Below are positions 42,798-52,058 of a stretch of 64,000 nt of DNA, one piece after another. How positions within the stretch are numbered: position 1 is the first letter of the stretch; every line of letters begins with the position of its first letter. The stretch lies in NCBI RefSeq assembly GCF_016587355.1, contig NZ_BNJF01000001.1, positions 2,182,501-2,246,500 on the forward strand. The letters run 5' to 3'. The position numbers and the translations under genes are program-made. The notes under the pieces are model-generated. The model was not told the DNA's origin. It saw only the letters and a list, made by a program, of their open reading frames with translations, and did no database searches. This DNA is from Ktedonospora formicarum. Lineage in GTDB: Bacteria > Chloroflexota > Ktedonobacteria > Ktedonobacterales > Ktedonobacteraceae.

Positions 42798-43634
42798 ATG
42801 GTACACTGGCCTTCCGCATATATCGAAGCACATGGCCTAACAATACACTACCTGCGTACAGGTGGCGATAAGCCGCCTATCATACTACTTCATGGCTTCT
42901 ACGATAATGGCCTCTGCTGGCGACGCGTAGCAGAGGCTCTGGCGACGAGCTACGACGTCATCCTGCCTGACGCGCGCTTTCATGGCCTGACACATACACC
43001 AGACGAGGCAACCTTTACCTACTCCGATCTGGCAAATGACACCATAGCACTAATTGAGGAACTAAAGCTCAATCAGCCAATCCTGATGGGACACTCAATG
43101 GGCGCGAACACTGCGGCAGTTGTCGCGGCTGAACGTCCTGACCTGGTTCGCGCGCTTGTACTCGAAGAACCTGCCTGGTCTCCAACCAACGCTGAGAAAG
43201 ATCCAGAGCGAGATAAGATGGAGCTGCAATATCTGCAAGCTTTTCTCACGAATCAGAAAGAACTTTCTCATGCCGAGCGCCTGGATGAGGCAGAGTTCGC
43301 GCAACCACTCTGGTCAACGGATGACCTTGGCCCCTGGATGAGTGCTCAGGATCAATTTGACATGGCTATCTTCGCCCATATTCCCGATAGCTCATATCTT
43401 CCCTGGCGACAGACCCCCTGGATAGACATCGTAGCGCGCATTATTTGCCCCACATTGATTGTGACCGCCGATCAGAAACGAGGCGCGATTGTGGGTGAGG
43501 CGACCATCTCCGAGATTTTAAAGGCGAATCCGCGTTGCCAGATCATCAATATCGAGCAGGCTGGACATAACATCCGCCGCGAACGTTTCGATGACTATAT
43601 GCATCATGCGGACCACTTCTTAAAGGAACTATAG
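42798..43634 (+). CDS. Alpha/beta-fold hydrolase
   Basis: A 278-residue hydrolase. The oxyanion region is ILLHGFYDNGLCWR, the nucleophile elbow is GHSMGANTAAVVA (Ser near residue 101), and the terminal catalytic His is in EQAGHNIRRERFD. The acid is probably the aspartate in LIVTADQKRG. The substrate is unknown (esterase, epoxide hydrolase or lactonase possible). I chose the ATG at 42798 because GAAGGAGA lies close upstream; an in-frame ATG at 42738 lies inside the preceding methyltransferase gene. Part of the HAD-methyltransferase-hydrolase-FAD operon. Confidence 0.88.
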   Translation: MVHWPSAYIEAHGLTIHYLRTGGDKPPIILLHGFYDNGLCWRRVAEALATSYDVILPDARFHGLTHTPDEATFTYSDLANDTIALIEELKLNQPILMGHSMGANTAAVVAAERPDLVRALVLEEPAWSPTNAEKDPERDKMELQYLQAFLTNQKELSHAERLDEAEFAQPLWSTDDLGPWMSAQDQFDMAIFAHIPDSSYLPWRQTPWIDIVARIICPTLIVTADQKRGAIVGEATISEILKANPRCQIINIEQAGHNIRRERFDDYMHHADHFLKEL

Positions 43635-43643
43635 GAAGCCTAC

Positions 43644-45358
43644 ATGCAAGAGATGCACCTGCATCAGCTTACCCTACATTATCCGCATCTGGCGGCAGCC
43701 TTCGCGTATGTACCACAGGCGGAAGAGCATTTACGCCGCATTCAAGATCTTAATGTGTCCTGGCAGGGAATACTACGCTCAGGTGCTACTCGCAAGTACG
43801 CAGAAGTGGTTGTGAGTGAGAGCACACAAGAGCTCCCCGCGACCGATACTTTTGACATCATTTATGCCGGTGGGGCCTCAATCTTCTGAATGCGGCGGTA
43901 ATGACGATATGCTATGGCCTGCGCGTGCTCGTCTTTGACCGCTTTACGGTCGGTGCGGTCCACCGAGAATGGAATATCTCACGCGATGAGCTCAATGAAC
44001 TGCTAACGGTAGGACTGCTCACCCCAGACGAACTTGAACAGGTTATCCAGCGTGAATATACCGACGGGCTGGTGTGCTTCGCCTCTGCCCACATCCAGGT
44101 ACCGCCCGCTGAACTACATCTCAAGGATGTCCTGAATGTAGCGGTCGATGCCGAGCGCCTGACTCAACTCTGTGTGCAGAAAATCAAGGCCCATCAACCG
44201 CGTAGCGGGCTCCCTAATCGCATTCTGCATAGGACCAGCTTTGAACACTGTAAGGTCGCGCCTCAACAGAACGTCAACGTCTCGGTAACGACGGAAGGAG
44301 AGGCATACATGTATGCCGCGCGGCTCCTGGTGGACGGCATGGGCTCAACTTCACCCATCGCTTGCCAGCTTAATTGCGGTCGCCCTTTCTCACTGGTATG
44401 CCCAACAGTGGGAACAGTGGCACACGGTTACAAAGTGGGAACGACGCCTGATGCCATCGATCCTGAACTTGGTGAAATTCTCGTCACGACTGAAGATGCA
44501 CGTAATGGTCGCCAGCTTATCTGGGAAGCCTTCCCGGGGCATGATGATCAGGTGGCAATCTATCTCTTTCATTATGCGGAAACAGGTCAGCCCGTAGACC
44601 TGCTGGAACTCTTCGATGACTTCTTCGCGCTCCTACTCAGTTACAAGGACACGAGCAATGTGGAGATCATACGACCTGTCTACGGCTTTATTCCTGCGGG
44701 CTATAATATTACCCTGCCCTGGCAGAAAGAACGGAAGGTTCTGGCCTATGATCGTGTCATCTCACTGGGTGATGCCGCAGCCTTCCAATCACCACTGACG
44801 TTCTGCGGCTTTGGTTCCTATGTGCGCAATCTACGCCGCATCACCTCACTTCTAGCTTACGCGCTGGAGCACAACTTGCTCAATGCCTCCGACCTTAATC
44901 GCATACGTGCCTCGGAGGCCATCCCAGCTGTAGCACGTGCCTTTAGCAAATTCATGATCGCCCAACCCAACCAGAGTGACAAGCCTTGGCAGGTCAATGA
45001 GACACTCAACATCTTCTGCCGCGCCCTCGCCGACCTTGGGCCACGCATCACAAACGACTTCTTCAAAGACCGCGTGGGCTGGCTTGACTACACGCGCCTG
45101 GTGCTGAACACACCAAAATACTATCCGCAGATCTATAAACTAACCCTTGCTACCCTCACACCAACTGAGATTCTTGGCTGGATTACAGCCTGGCTCCAAC
45201 TAGGACGCCAATCCATAACCCTCACGCTCTATCAGAACACTCACAAACTCTTACGCAGAATCGCAGCTCTGCTCCCAGGTCTCCGCACACTACGTTCCTC
45301 CTTCAACTCCCACCTCCGCCATACAATGTTAGAGCAGATAACCAGGAATAAGGTATAA
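43644..45358 (+). pseudogene. FAD-dependent oxidoreductase (lycopene cyclase-like), split by a frameshift
   Basis: Two frames together read as one flavoprotein of about 570 residues. The first frame (43644-43889) ends FDIIYAGG then SIF and stop. The second, read upstream of its ATG at 43901, continues GLNLLNAAVMTICYGLRVLV, then FDRFTVGAVHREWNIS. The join falls in GGTGGGG (about 43871-43877). Adding one G restores YAGGGLNLLNAAV, the FAD-binding glycine motif. The rest shows HREWNISRDELNELL, RILHRTSFEHC, DRVISLGDAAAFQSPLTFCG and a helical C-terminus, typical of lycopene-cyclase-family flavoproteins. Either a one-base deletion (true pseudogene) or a homopolymer sequencing error. It follows the hydrolase by nine bases, last of the operon. 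Confidence 0.82.
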
Positions 45359-45685
45359 CCAGTTATACAATCATAAGCAGCCAGTGCAACAATCTCTCAC
45401 ACCTCTCAAACCCTACACCTATCTCATATGTAGGCGCTGGCTAATACTCAGCGCTATCCATCCCACAATGCAGCGATCCCTCACACTTACGCATGCTTAG
45501 ATTGAGAATGATGACTTTTGCGATCCATGTAAACCTACGCTGCTGCCTCGGTGTTTATTGGCGGGCAGTATGCTACAATGTAGAGAGTGTACGGAGTGAC
45601 AGGAATTGAGGTGAAGGTATCGGCTTGGTACCAACTCTAGCCTGTCTATTGGTGGACGACAGTTGGAAGGGAGAAGTACATAGCA
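45359..45685. other. Intergenic region before the kinase gene
   Basis: This 327-base gap holds no visible gene or strong hairpin. A TACAAT near 45574 may be the -10 box of the kinase gene, but no fitting -35 box stands 16-18 bases upstream. Confidence 0.4.
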
Positions 45686-48460
45686 ATGCCAGGCAGTTCA
45701 AATCTACGCACACCCTCGCAGATACCACTCGCAAAAACCTTGCATAATGGAGAGTACCAGGTTCAGCGCATCCTTGGACGGGGAGGCATGGGGCAGGTGC
45801 TTCTCGCAACACATACAACTCTCGGCACGCTCTTCGCCATCAAACTCGCCATCGCGGATAGTCCACTGCCTGAGAGCGTGGTCGCCGAACTTGAGCAAGT
45901 GCTCCATCTCAATGACATTGAGACAACCGATTTACAAGAGGCGGTTGCTCCAGGCCATTTCCCACTCAGTGGAGGTGAGCATACTGATCGCTTCATACGC
46001 GAAGCACTACTCCTGGCACGACTGCACCATCCCGCCATCCCAACACTCTACGACTACTTCCTTGAGGATGGTTACTGGCATCTGGTAATGGATTTTGTGC
46101 CCGGCACGCCTCTAAATGCCTACTTGAACCAGAATGCTCCCCTTCAACCACTCGAAGCTCTAAACTATACTATTCAGATCTGCGATGTGCTCGCCTATCT
46201 CCATCAACAGCAGCCACCCGTGATCTACCGAGACCTTAAGCCATCCAACATCATGCTTATGCCCAACGGAATCGTGATGCTAATTGATTATGGAATCGCC
46301 CGCTATTATAAAGAAGAACAGCGCAATGATACGACGGATTTTGGCTCACCAGGCTACGCCTCACCTGAGCAGTATAGTGGCGGCTCACAGACAGATGGAC
46401 GCTCGGATCTTTTCAGCCTGGGCGTGATCCTGCACGAAATGCTTACAGGCTTACGCCTCAATCCCTCCGCACTCATGAGGGACGAGACGCGCCCCATCTC
46501 GAACAAGACCTCCTCAGCACTCAAGGGACTCATCAATCTCGTGACACGCCCGGAGCCAGCGCACCGCTATCAAAACGCGACCCTCTTCGCCCAAGCACTT
46601 GAAAGGGTCTATGCGATTGAGGAGCGCGCGGCCTATGAGCAGCGCTTGAGCACGATCAAGGCCACAGCGACACCTCTACCAGGACATACGACAATTCGTG
46701 AGGAGAGTCCGCGCCAGGATCTCAACCAGAAAGAAGATGGCGTAAGTTCCTCACTTGCCCCCCTCTCACTCGCGAGCGCGCTCCCATCTGAATCCCTGCT
46801 CTCACAGGTAATGGATACACGACGCCAGACACGTCATCAATTGCAAAAGCTCCACTGTCAGGCGACGCCACTCCCACAGCCAGTGAGTCCAGCGCCCACG
46901 CAAACAGCACCACGATCCCCTATTCCTGATATCATTCCAGCGGTGCTCTCGTACACGGTCGCAGATCCATATACGAAGGAAGCGCATAAGGGGCTACGCA
47001 TTCTTACCGTCCTGGCTCTGGTCCTACTCCTATTTATGCTGCTGACCGCCAGCCTGACATACTTTCACATCTCGCCCTTTACATTTGCTCCGATAGACAA
47101 TAGCACCTTATCAGAACCTGAAAACGTTGATCTAACCCATGACGCCACCTGGCATCAGCTTACCTCACCCACTGTTCCGGTAGCCGATAACGCAGCCATA
47201 TTCGCTGAATCAAAAGGGCGCTCGTATATCTATATGACAGGGGGGTATCGAGGGGAGACGCAAGATCCGAAATATGACCATAACCTGTACCGCTATGATA
47301 TTGTAACTTCACGCTGGGAGACAGCTCCCACAGACAATAGCACCTTTCCGGGAATGCTTAACAACGCCATCGCAAGCGATACAAAAGGAAACCTGCTCTT
47401 CGCGACTGGCTACTCGACCGATAGCTTTACTGTAGCGCCTGAAATACACAAATACCACCTTGACGATGGTAGCCTGAATAAGCAGACGCTCTCGCAAGGT
47501 ATCATTCCTGGTTTCGGGCTGGCTATGATTAGCGATCAGCAAGGCAATATTTACGCGACGGAGGGATATAGCAAGGCGGGAGATGGGCTAGCTCTGGCAG
47601 GCACGGGCTGGTATCGCTATAATGCCGCGACTGGGCAATGGCAGGCACGGGCGTCACTGCCCCAGGGACTGGGCTATGTGATGCTCGCACGCAACTCGAA
47701 CAATGACATCCTACTGCTTGGCGGGTCGACCGACGCTGCCCAGAAGCATCCCTCAAATGCCATCTACCGCTATGACAGCGCGCATGATAGTTGGCGTAAA
47801 GAGAAGGCCACACTCCCCATACCACTCAGTGGAGCAGCGAGTTGCTCACCTACAAAAGGCCAACTCGCTATCTTCGGTGGCTTCAATCCCGCGAAGAATG
47901 CCAGCCTGGCCCATGCTTGGCTCTTCGATATAAATACGCTAAGCACACATGCGCTCCCAGATATTCCAGGAGGGGGATCACTCCTTGGCGCGGCGGCATG
48001 CGACGCTCAGGGCCATGCGTTTTTGCTACGCGGTACACGTGAGCCTGGTACGCCCACTTCAGACTTCCTCCAGCTCTCGCTCAAGCTTCCGCAAGAAACT
48101 AGCACACCAGACGCTGTTGCTCAGTCCACACCCGGCAGCAAAGCAACTTCCACACCATCCAATCAGCAGACAACACCCACGACAGCCCCAAAGCAACAAG
48201 AAACGCAGGCCTCTTCGGGACAGGGCTCATCTCCTTCATCTACTGGGGAGCAAGGCTCCTCTTCAGGAAACCCATCTAGCTCTGGCAGCTCTTCGGGACA
48301 GGGCTCAAGCTCGTCGACTGGAGGCTCTTCGGGCTCAGGGCAAAGCTCCGGTTCCTCTTCTGGAAGTTCTTCGGGCTCGGGGACTGGATCGGGACAGGGT
48401 TCGCCACCATCCCAACCAGGACAGCAGGCAACTGCCACACCGATCCCAGTTGGGAAATAA
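45686..48460 (+). CDS. Receptor-like Ser/Thr protein kinase with Kelch-like ectodomain
   Basis: A 924-residue kinase of the PknB type. The cytoplasmic kinase domain (about 25-310) shows the glycine loop LGRGGMGQVLLA, FAIKLA with the ATP-binding lysine, the catalytic loop VIYRDLKPSNIMLM, DYGIARYY as activation-loop start, and SPGYASPEQY. The DFG motif reads DYG, a common variant. A proline-rich linker leads to one membrane helix (about 440-460). Outside lies a beta-propeller with Kelch-like repeats (about 495-790: IYMTGGYRGET, LLLGGSTDAAQ, LAIFGGFNPAK), then a long Ser/Gly/Gln-rich tail (about 800-915). It probably senses an external ligand. The gene is monocistronic and ends in a 17 bp hairpin. 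Confidence 0.9.
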   Translation: MPGSSNLRTPSQIPLAKTLHNGEYQVQRILGRGGMGQVLLATHTTLGTLFAIKLAIADSPLPESVVAELEQVLHLNDIETTDLQEAVAPGHFPLSGGEHTDRFIREALLLARLHHPAIPTLYDYFLEDGYWHLVMDFVPGTPLNAYLNQNAPLQPLEALNYTIQICDVLAYLHQQQPPVIYRDLKPSNIMLMPNGIVMLIDYGIARYYKEEQRNDTTDFGSPGYASPEQYSGGSQTDGRSDLFSLGVILHEMLTGLRLNPSALMRDETRPISNKTSSALKGLINLVTRPEPAHRYQNATLFAQALERVYAIEERAAYEQRLSTIKATATPLPGHTTIREESPRQDLNQKEDGVSSSLAPLSLASALPSESLLSQVMDTRRQTRHQLQKLHCQATPLPQPVSPAPTQTAPRSPIPDIIPAVLSYTVADPYTKEAHKGLRILTVLALVLLLFMLLTASLTYFHISPFTFAPIDNSTLSEPENVDLTHDATWHQLTSPTVPVADNAAIFAESKGRSYIYMTGGYRGETQDPKYDHNLYRYDIVTSRWETAPTDNSTFPGMLNNAIASDTKGNLLFATGYSTDSFTVAPEIHKYHLDDGSLNKQTLSQGIIPGFGLAMISDQQGNIYATEGYSKAGDGLALAGTGWYRYNAATGQWQARASLPQGLGYVMLARNSNNDILLLGGSTDAAQKHPSNAIYRYDSAHDSWRKEKATLPIPLSGAASCSPTKGQLAIFGGFNPAKNASLAHAWLFDINTLSTHALPDIPGGGSLLGAAACDAQGHAFLLRGTREPGTPTSDFLQLSLKLPQETSTPDAVAQSTPGSKATSTPSNQQTTPTTAPKQQETQASSGQGSSPSSTGEQGSSSGNPSSSGSSSGQGSSSSTGGSSGSGQSSGSSSGSSSGSGTGSGQGSPPSQPGQQATATPIPVGK

Positions 48461-48506
48461 AATATGACCCAGGTTGTAAGGCGATGCCAACAACCTGGGT
48501 CATATT
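48461..48506. terminator. Perfect 17 bp stem bidirectional terminator
   Basis: AATATGACCCAGGTTGT (48461-48477) pairs exactly with 48490-48506 around a 12-base loop. It lies between the convergent kinase and phosphorylase genes and is followed by TTATA. Confidence 0.85.
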
Positions 48507-48525
48507 TATACTCATGGGATTCACA

Positions 48526-49833
48526 CTAAGGGTGAATAATTTCGTGGATTAGAGGGCCGGTGGTGACAGAATCATCGCTCCACTGATAGCAGGCAAGAAG
48601 CGCGGCGAAGAGCGCTTCAGCCTCTGCGTGATCACGCGCGTGAACCTCCACCAGAGGTTCACCTGACCGGAGATGATCGCCAACCTTGGCTTGCAACACC
48701 AGGCCAGTACTGTGATCGATAGGATCGCCCTTTTTGAAACGACCCGCACCGAGATGCATACTGGCAAGACCAATGGCTTCAGCATCGATGGCGGAAATAT
48801 AGCCGTCACGAGGCGCATTCAATATAGCGCGATAGGGGGCCCGTGGCAATAGCTCAGGTTCTTCAATCTGGCGAGGATCACCGCCCTGCGCGGCGATGAC
48901 AGCCGCCAGTTTCGCCACTCCCGCGCCGTTTCGCACCGCTTCACGCACTCTCTCCTGAGCGACCTCCTGTGTTGAAACAACTCCCGTCATCAGGAGCAGT
49001 TCCGCGACCTCATGGTAACAGAGTTCGCTCACATCTTCAGGCCCCTCACCGCGCAAGATGGCGATAGCCTCCGCCATCTCCAGGGCATTGCCAACAGCAC
49101 GTCCAAGAGGCTGCTCCATTGAGGTCAGGGCCGCCACGGTGTGCATACCCGCGAGGCGTCCGATATCAACCATGGTCTGCGCCAGTTCGCGCGCCCGTTC
49201 AACCGTCTTCATAAACGCGCCACCGCCAAATTTGACATCAAGAAGGAGATGCGAGCAGCCAATGGCAAGCTTCTTACTCATGATACTGGCGGCGATCAGA
49301 GGAATACTCTCAACAGTTCCGGTGACATTGCGTAAGGCATACATCTTGCCGTCGGCGGGCGCAAGTTCCGCTGATTGACCAGCCAGTACCAGCCCTTCAC
49401 TCTCTAGCACACGCACAAACTCATCGCTCGTCAGTTCGGAACGAAAGCCCTGAATAGATTCAAGTTTATCAATTGTTCCACCAGTATGGCCCAGGCCACG
49501 ACCAGACATCTTGCCAACCGAGATTCCGCAGGCGGCAGCAAGGGGAGCCACCGCTAATGTAACCTTGTCGCCTACACCACCTGTACTATGCTTATCAATA
49601 ACTGGTGCAACGACCTCGTTGATACGCAATTGCGCGCCGGAATGGACCATTGCCAGAGTCAGATCACGCGTCTCCCGCGCATCCATACCACGCCAGCAGA
49701 CCGCCATCAGCCAGGACGCCACCTGATAATCAGGAATCTCACCACGCGTATATCCAGCAATAAACCAGTCAATCTCTTCTGTGCTCAGGACTCCTCCGTC
49801 CCGCTTCTTACGTATCAATTCAACTGCTTGCAT
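48526..49833 (-). CDS. pdp: Pyrimidine-nucleoside phosphorylase
   Basis: Splits thymidine and/or uridine into base plus (deoxy)ribose-1-phosphate in nucleoside salvage. The 435-residue protein carries the family signature SGRGLGHTGGTIDKLESI and the phosphate-binding KHSTGGVGDKVTLAVAPLAA. The N-terminal helical domain (MQAVELIRKKRDGGVLSTEE) and the C-terminal domain are complete. Thymidine phosphorylase (deoA) and broad pyrimidine-nucleoside phosphorylase (pdp) are not separable by eye; pdp is likelier in a Gram-positive-like organism. GGGGGG stands just before the ATG. It shares the bidirectional hairpin with the kinase gene. Confidence 0.93.
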   Translation of the reverse strand: MQAVELIRKKRDGGVLSTEEIDWFIAGYTRGEIPDYQVASWLMAVCWRGMDARETRDLTLAMVHSGAQLRINEVVAPVIDKHSTGGVGDKVTLAVAPLAAACGISVGKMSGRGLGHTGGTIDKLESIQGFRSELTSDEFVRVLESEGLVLAGQSAELAPADGKMYALRNVTGTVESIPLIAASIMSKKLAIGCSHLLLDVKFGGGAFMKTVERARELAQTMVDIGRLAGMHTVAALTSMEQPLGRAVGNALEMAEAIAILRGEGPEDVSELCYHEVAELLLMTGVVSTQEVAQERVREAVRNGAGVAKLAAVIAAQGGDPRQIEEPELLPRAPYRAILNAPRDGYISAIDAEAIGLASMHLGAGRFKKGDPIDHSTGLVLQAKVGDHLRSGEPLVEVHARDHAEAEALFAALLACYQWSDDSVTTGPLIHEIIHP

Positions 49834-49900
49834 ACACCCCCCAGATGATAAATATCATAATTGAGCCTGGGAAAGCGATATACAAAAAGTTTGATGCTGG

Positions 49901-50608
49901 CTAGCTGCGCTCGGTGAAGACGATGCGCACAGCGTCGCTCTCCAGACCAGTACCGCTATCGATAAGATAGCGATCTACTAACTGGCTTCCCAGACGTGTA
50001 TGATGATCGTATTGTAGTTGTCCATTAGTAAAGTCATAAACATCAGGGGCCTGCGAAGAGGTTCCCTGTATCACAATTGTATCAAATTCTGGCGAGCGAT
50101 ACGCACTCAATGCTTTAAGCAGAGTCGCGACTTGGAGCCAGGGTACGCTAAGTGTGAAAGAAATCTTAACGACCTTCTTGCGACCATATCCCAGGTCATC
50201 ATGCACAACAGTATAATCTAGCCCCTCTTTCTCCAAAGACTTCATTTCCACGAGCGTCTGCGGTGGAAAAGGAATAGGCGGCTCAGGTCCCTCGCGCACA
50301 GCAACGGCAGGAGGAAGAATCGCCTCAGGCATGGCATTATTGGCGGATGGAACACGACGCCTGGATGAATTACGCGCTGGCGCAGGCTGCTTCTGGGGAG
50401 CGGGTCGCTGCTGTGGTGGAGGTGGTGGCGCATTGACATAACGAGGAGGCTGAGGTGGCCTCATATTAGTGGGGACTGGTGTGCCCTGAGTAGGTTGAAA
50501 CGGGCGCTGACCTTGCCGGGCCTGAGTACCAATGCGCAAATCACGGCCACAGCGGACACAATAATGCATCGTATCAGGATTTCGTTCGCCACAATATGGG
50601 CAACGCAT
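49901..50608 (-). CDS. Zinc-ribbon protein with proline-rich linker, unknown function
   Basis: A 235-residue protein. An N-terminal four-cysteine zinc ribbon (MRCPYCGERNPDTMHYCVRC, residues 3-20) is followed by a proline/glutamine-rich disordered region (about 30-105). The C-terminal 125 residues are a compact domain of unknown function with VVHDDLGYGRKKVVKISFTL and SPEFDTIVIQGTSSQAPDVY. The beginning resembles that of the FHA-TIR protein at 17998-19485, whose gene also has a leader repeat. The ATG has GGAGG seven bases upstream. The repeat at 50644-50706 lies in its leader. Possibly a cytoplasmic scaffold; no function assigned. Confidence 0.8.
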   Translation of the reverse strand: MRCPYCGERNPDTMHYCVRCGRDLRIGTQARQGQRPFQPTQGTPVPTNMRPPQPPRYVNAPPPPPQQRPAPQKQPAPARNSSRRRVPSANNAMPEAILPPAVAVREGPEPPIPFPPQTLVEMKSLEKEGLDYTVVHDDLGYGRKKVVKISFTLSVPWLQVATLLKALSAYRSPEFDTIVIQGTSSQAPDVYDFTNGQLQYDHHTRLGSQLVDRYLIDSGTGLESDAVRIVFTERS

Positions 50609-50643
50609 ACTGATTCCTCCAGTTTCCTTTTGTCGAATATACC

Positions 50644-50706
50644 TCTATGCGAAAACTTGAGTGTCTCAACGCTAGCCACGATAGCGGCGTTAGGTTTTCG
50701 TATAAG
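50644..50706 (-). repeat. Leader repeat, locus D
   Basis: Read toward the zinc-ribbon gene: CTTATACGAAAACCTAACGC at the start, CGTGGCTAGCG inside, and CACTCAAGTTTTCGCATAGAG at the end. Arms are inverted repeats. It ends 35 bases before the start codon at 50608. Confidence 0.78.
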
Positions 50707-50775
50707 GCCATAGTAGAGGAGCCGGGATACAACAATATCTACCTGGATAGACGCAATAATGCCAACGGAGTCAAA

Positions 50776-51681
50776 TCAGGACTGCTTCAGAATCGCGCCC
50801 ACAAGTTGAGAATTCGAATTTGTCTTCTCGAAGAGACGAATAGCTTGCTCATTACCATCACGGCGAGGTAGGTCCGCCATGCGCCTGCGAATAAACGCCG
50901 CAGCCTTGAGTTCCTCTTCATTCAAGAGGCGCTCTTCCTGACGTGTGCTTGAGGAGGCAATATCTATGGCTGGGAAGATACGCCGATCCGCCATCTCACG
51001 CGAAAGGCGAACCTCCAGGTTGCCCGTGCTCTTAAATTCCTCATACACCACATCATCCAGACGACTCCCTGTCTCCACCAGGCAGCTTGCCACAATGGTC
51101 AGACTACCGCCCTCCTCGGTAGCACGCGCGGCTCCGAAGACTCTACGCCCGATCTCAAGGGCCTGAGCATCAATGCCACCAGAGAGAGTGCGATTCCCCC
51201 CACGTCCATGCCGCCACATATCTGAGTTCATATTGTGCGCACGAGCCAGGCGGGTCAATGAATCCAGGATCATGATGACATCATCACCCTGCTCAACCGC
51301 GCGTTTAGCATCAAACAAAGCTTGCTCAACGACATAGCCATGCTTACTCGCACGCTGATCGAAGCTAGAAGCATAGAGTTTAACCTGAGGGCCTCGAATA
51401 TCCGAGCGCCACTCAGTCACCTCTTCGGGACGCTCGTCAACCAGGCATAGAAAGAGGCGAGCCTGGGGGTAATTCTGCAACAGGGCGGTCGACACGTGGC
51501 GCAGAATAGTCGTTTTACCGGCCTGAGGTGGCGCGACGATAAGCGCGCGCTGTCCAAAACCTAGCGGTACCAGCAAATCTATCACGCGTGATGCGATGGG
51601 CTTCGCATCCGTCTCTAGCGTGATGCGACGATGTGGGTGAACTGGTGTGAGCTTCTCGAAGGTGTTACGTATAGAAGCCAC
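50776..51681 (-). CDS. Rho-type ATPase lacking the RNA-binding N-terminal domain
   Basis: A 301-residue protein that matches only the ATPase half of transcription terminator Rho. It begins at [16 protein letters not shown], which lines up with residue ~150 of E. coli Rho. It has Walker [11 protein letters not shown] (residues 49-58), Walker [19 protein letters not shown], the Q-loop/R-loop region [19 protein letters not shown], and [20 protein letters not shown]. The helical and cold-shock RNA-binding domains (about 130 residues) are missing. The start is GTG at 51681 with AGGAGG nine bases upstream, so the short form appears genuine. Whether it is a second Rho or the organism's only one is unknown. 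Its leader holds repeat locus E. Confidence 0.87.
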   Translation of the reverse strand: MASIRNTFEKLTPVHPHRRITLETDAKPIASRVIDLLVPLGFGQRALIVAPPQAGKTTILRHVSTALLQNYPQARLFLCLVDERPEEVTEWRSDIRGPQVKLYASSFDQRASKHGYVVEQALFDAKRAVEQGDDVIMILDSLTRLARAHNMNSDMWRHGRGGNRTLSGGIDAQALEIGRRVFGAARATEEGGSLTIVASCLVETGSRLDDVVYEEFKSTGNLEVRLSREMADRRIFPAIDIASSSTRQEERLLNEEELKAAAFIRRRMADLPRRDGNEQAIRLFEKTNSNSQLVGAILKQS

Positions 51682-51704
51682 TAAATCTCGACCTCCTAAT
51701 ACTA

Positions 51705-51786
51705 CCTATCCGAAAACCAGAGCACGTCAACGCTAACCGCGCTGGGGGCACCGTGCCCTCGGGTGAGGATTGGTTTTCGCATAAGA
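51705..51786 (-). repeat. Leader repeat, locus E
   Basis: Read toward the Rho-like gene: CTTATGCGAAAACCAATCC, CGAGGGCACGG, GCGCGGTTAGCG and GTGCTCTGGTTTTCGGATAGG. It shares the CGAGGGCACGG core with the inner copy of locus C. It ends 23 bases before the GTG start, adjoining the Shine-Dalgarno. Confidence 0.8.
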
Positions 51787-51979
51787 TTATAGTACAAATG
51801 GCAAGAAGATCCTAGAAGCGAGTATCAGTGATGGGAACCAGCCAGGTCTAGCTGATTTCGCATCAGGAGGTTATCTAAACATAACTGTATCACATGAGTC
51901 AATGGATGAGAAAGCCAGAGTGCTATTATCTGTGAGCTAGATACAGATGGTTGCCTCTATCCGCTACACGGACTAGTAA

Positions 51980-52014
51980 GGTAAGGGGTGTATCTGAAAA
52001 TCAGTCCCCTTACC
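51980..52014 (-). terminator. Hairpin after the P-loop NTPase gene
   Basis: GGTAAGGGG (51980-51988) pairs with CCCCTTACC (52006-52014); the inner CTGA/TCAG extends the stem. It begins 44 bases past the stop codon at 52059. The remaining bases between 51787 and 52058 hold no other recognised feature. Confidence 0.65.
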
Positions 52015-52058
52015 CTGGTGCCACAGATGTAAACGCAGACAACCATCACACCTTAATT

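Noticed and set aside
43644..43901. Programmed -1/+1 frameshift in the FAD gene
   Set aside because: There is no canonical slippery heptamer with a downstream pseudoknot that I can recognise, and the same kind of G-run lesion occurs in a second gene. Error or deletion is simpler.
47949..48467. 172-codon frame overlapping the end of the kinase gene
   Set aside because: It lies in the alternate frame of the Ser/Gly-repeat tail, where simple repeats keep several frames open. The kinase frame carries the conserved domain.
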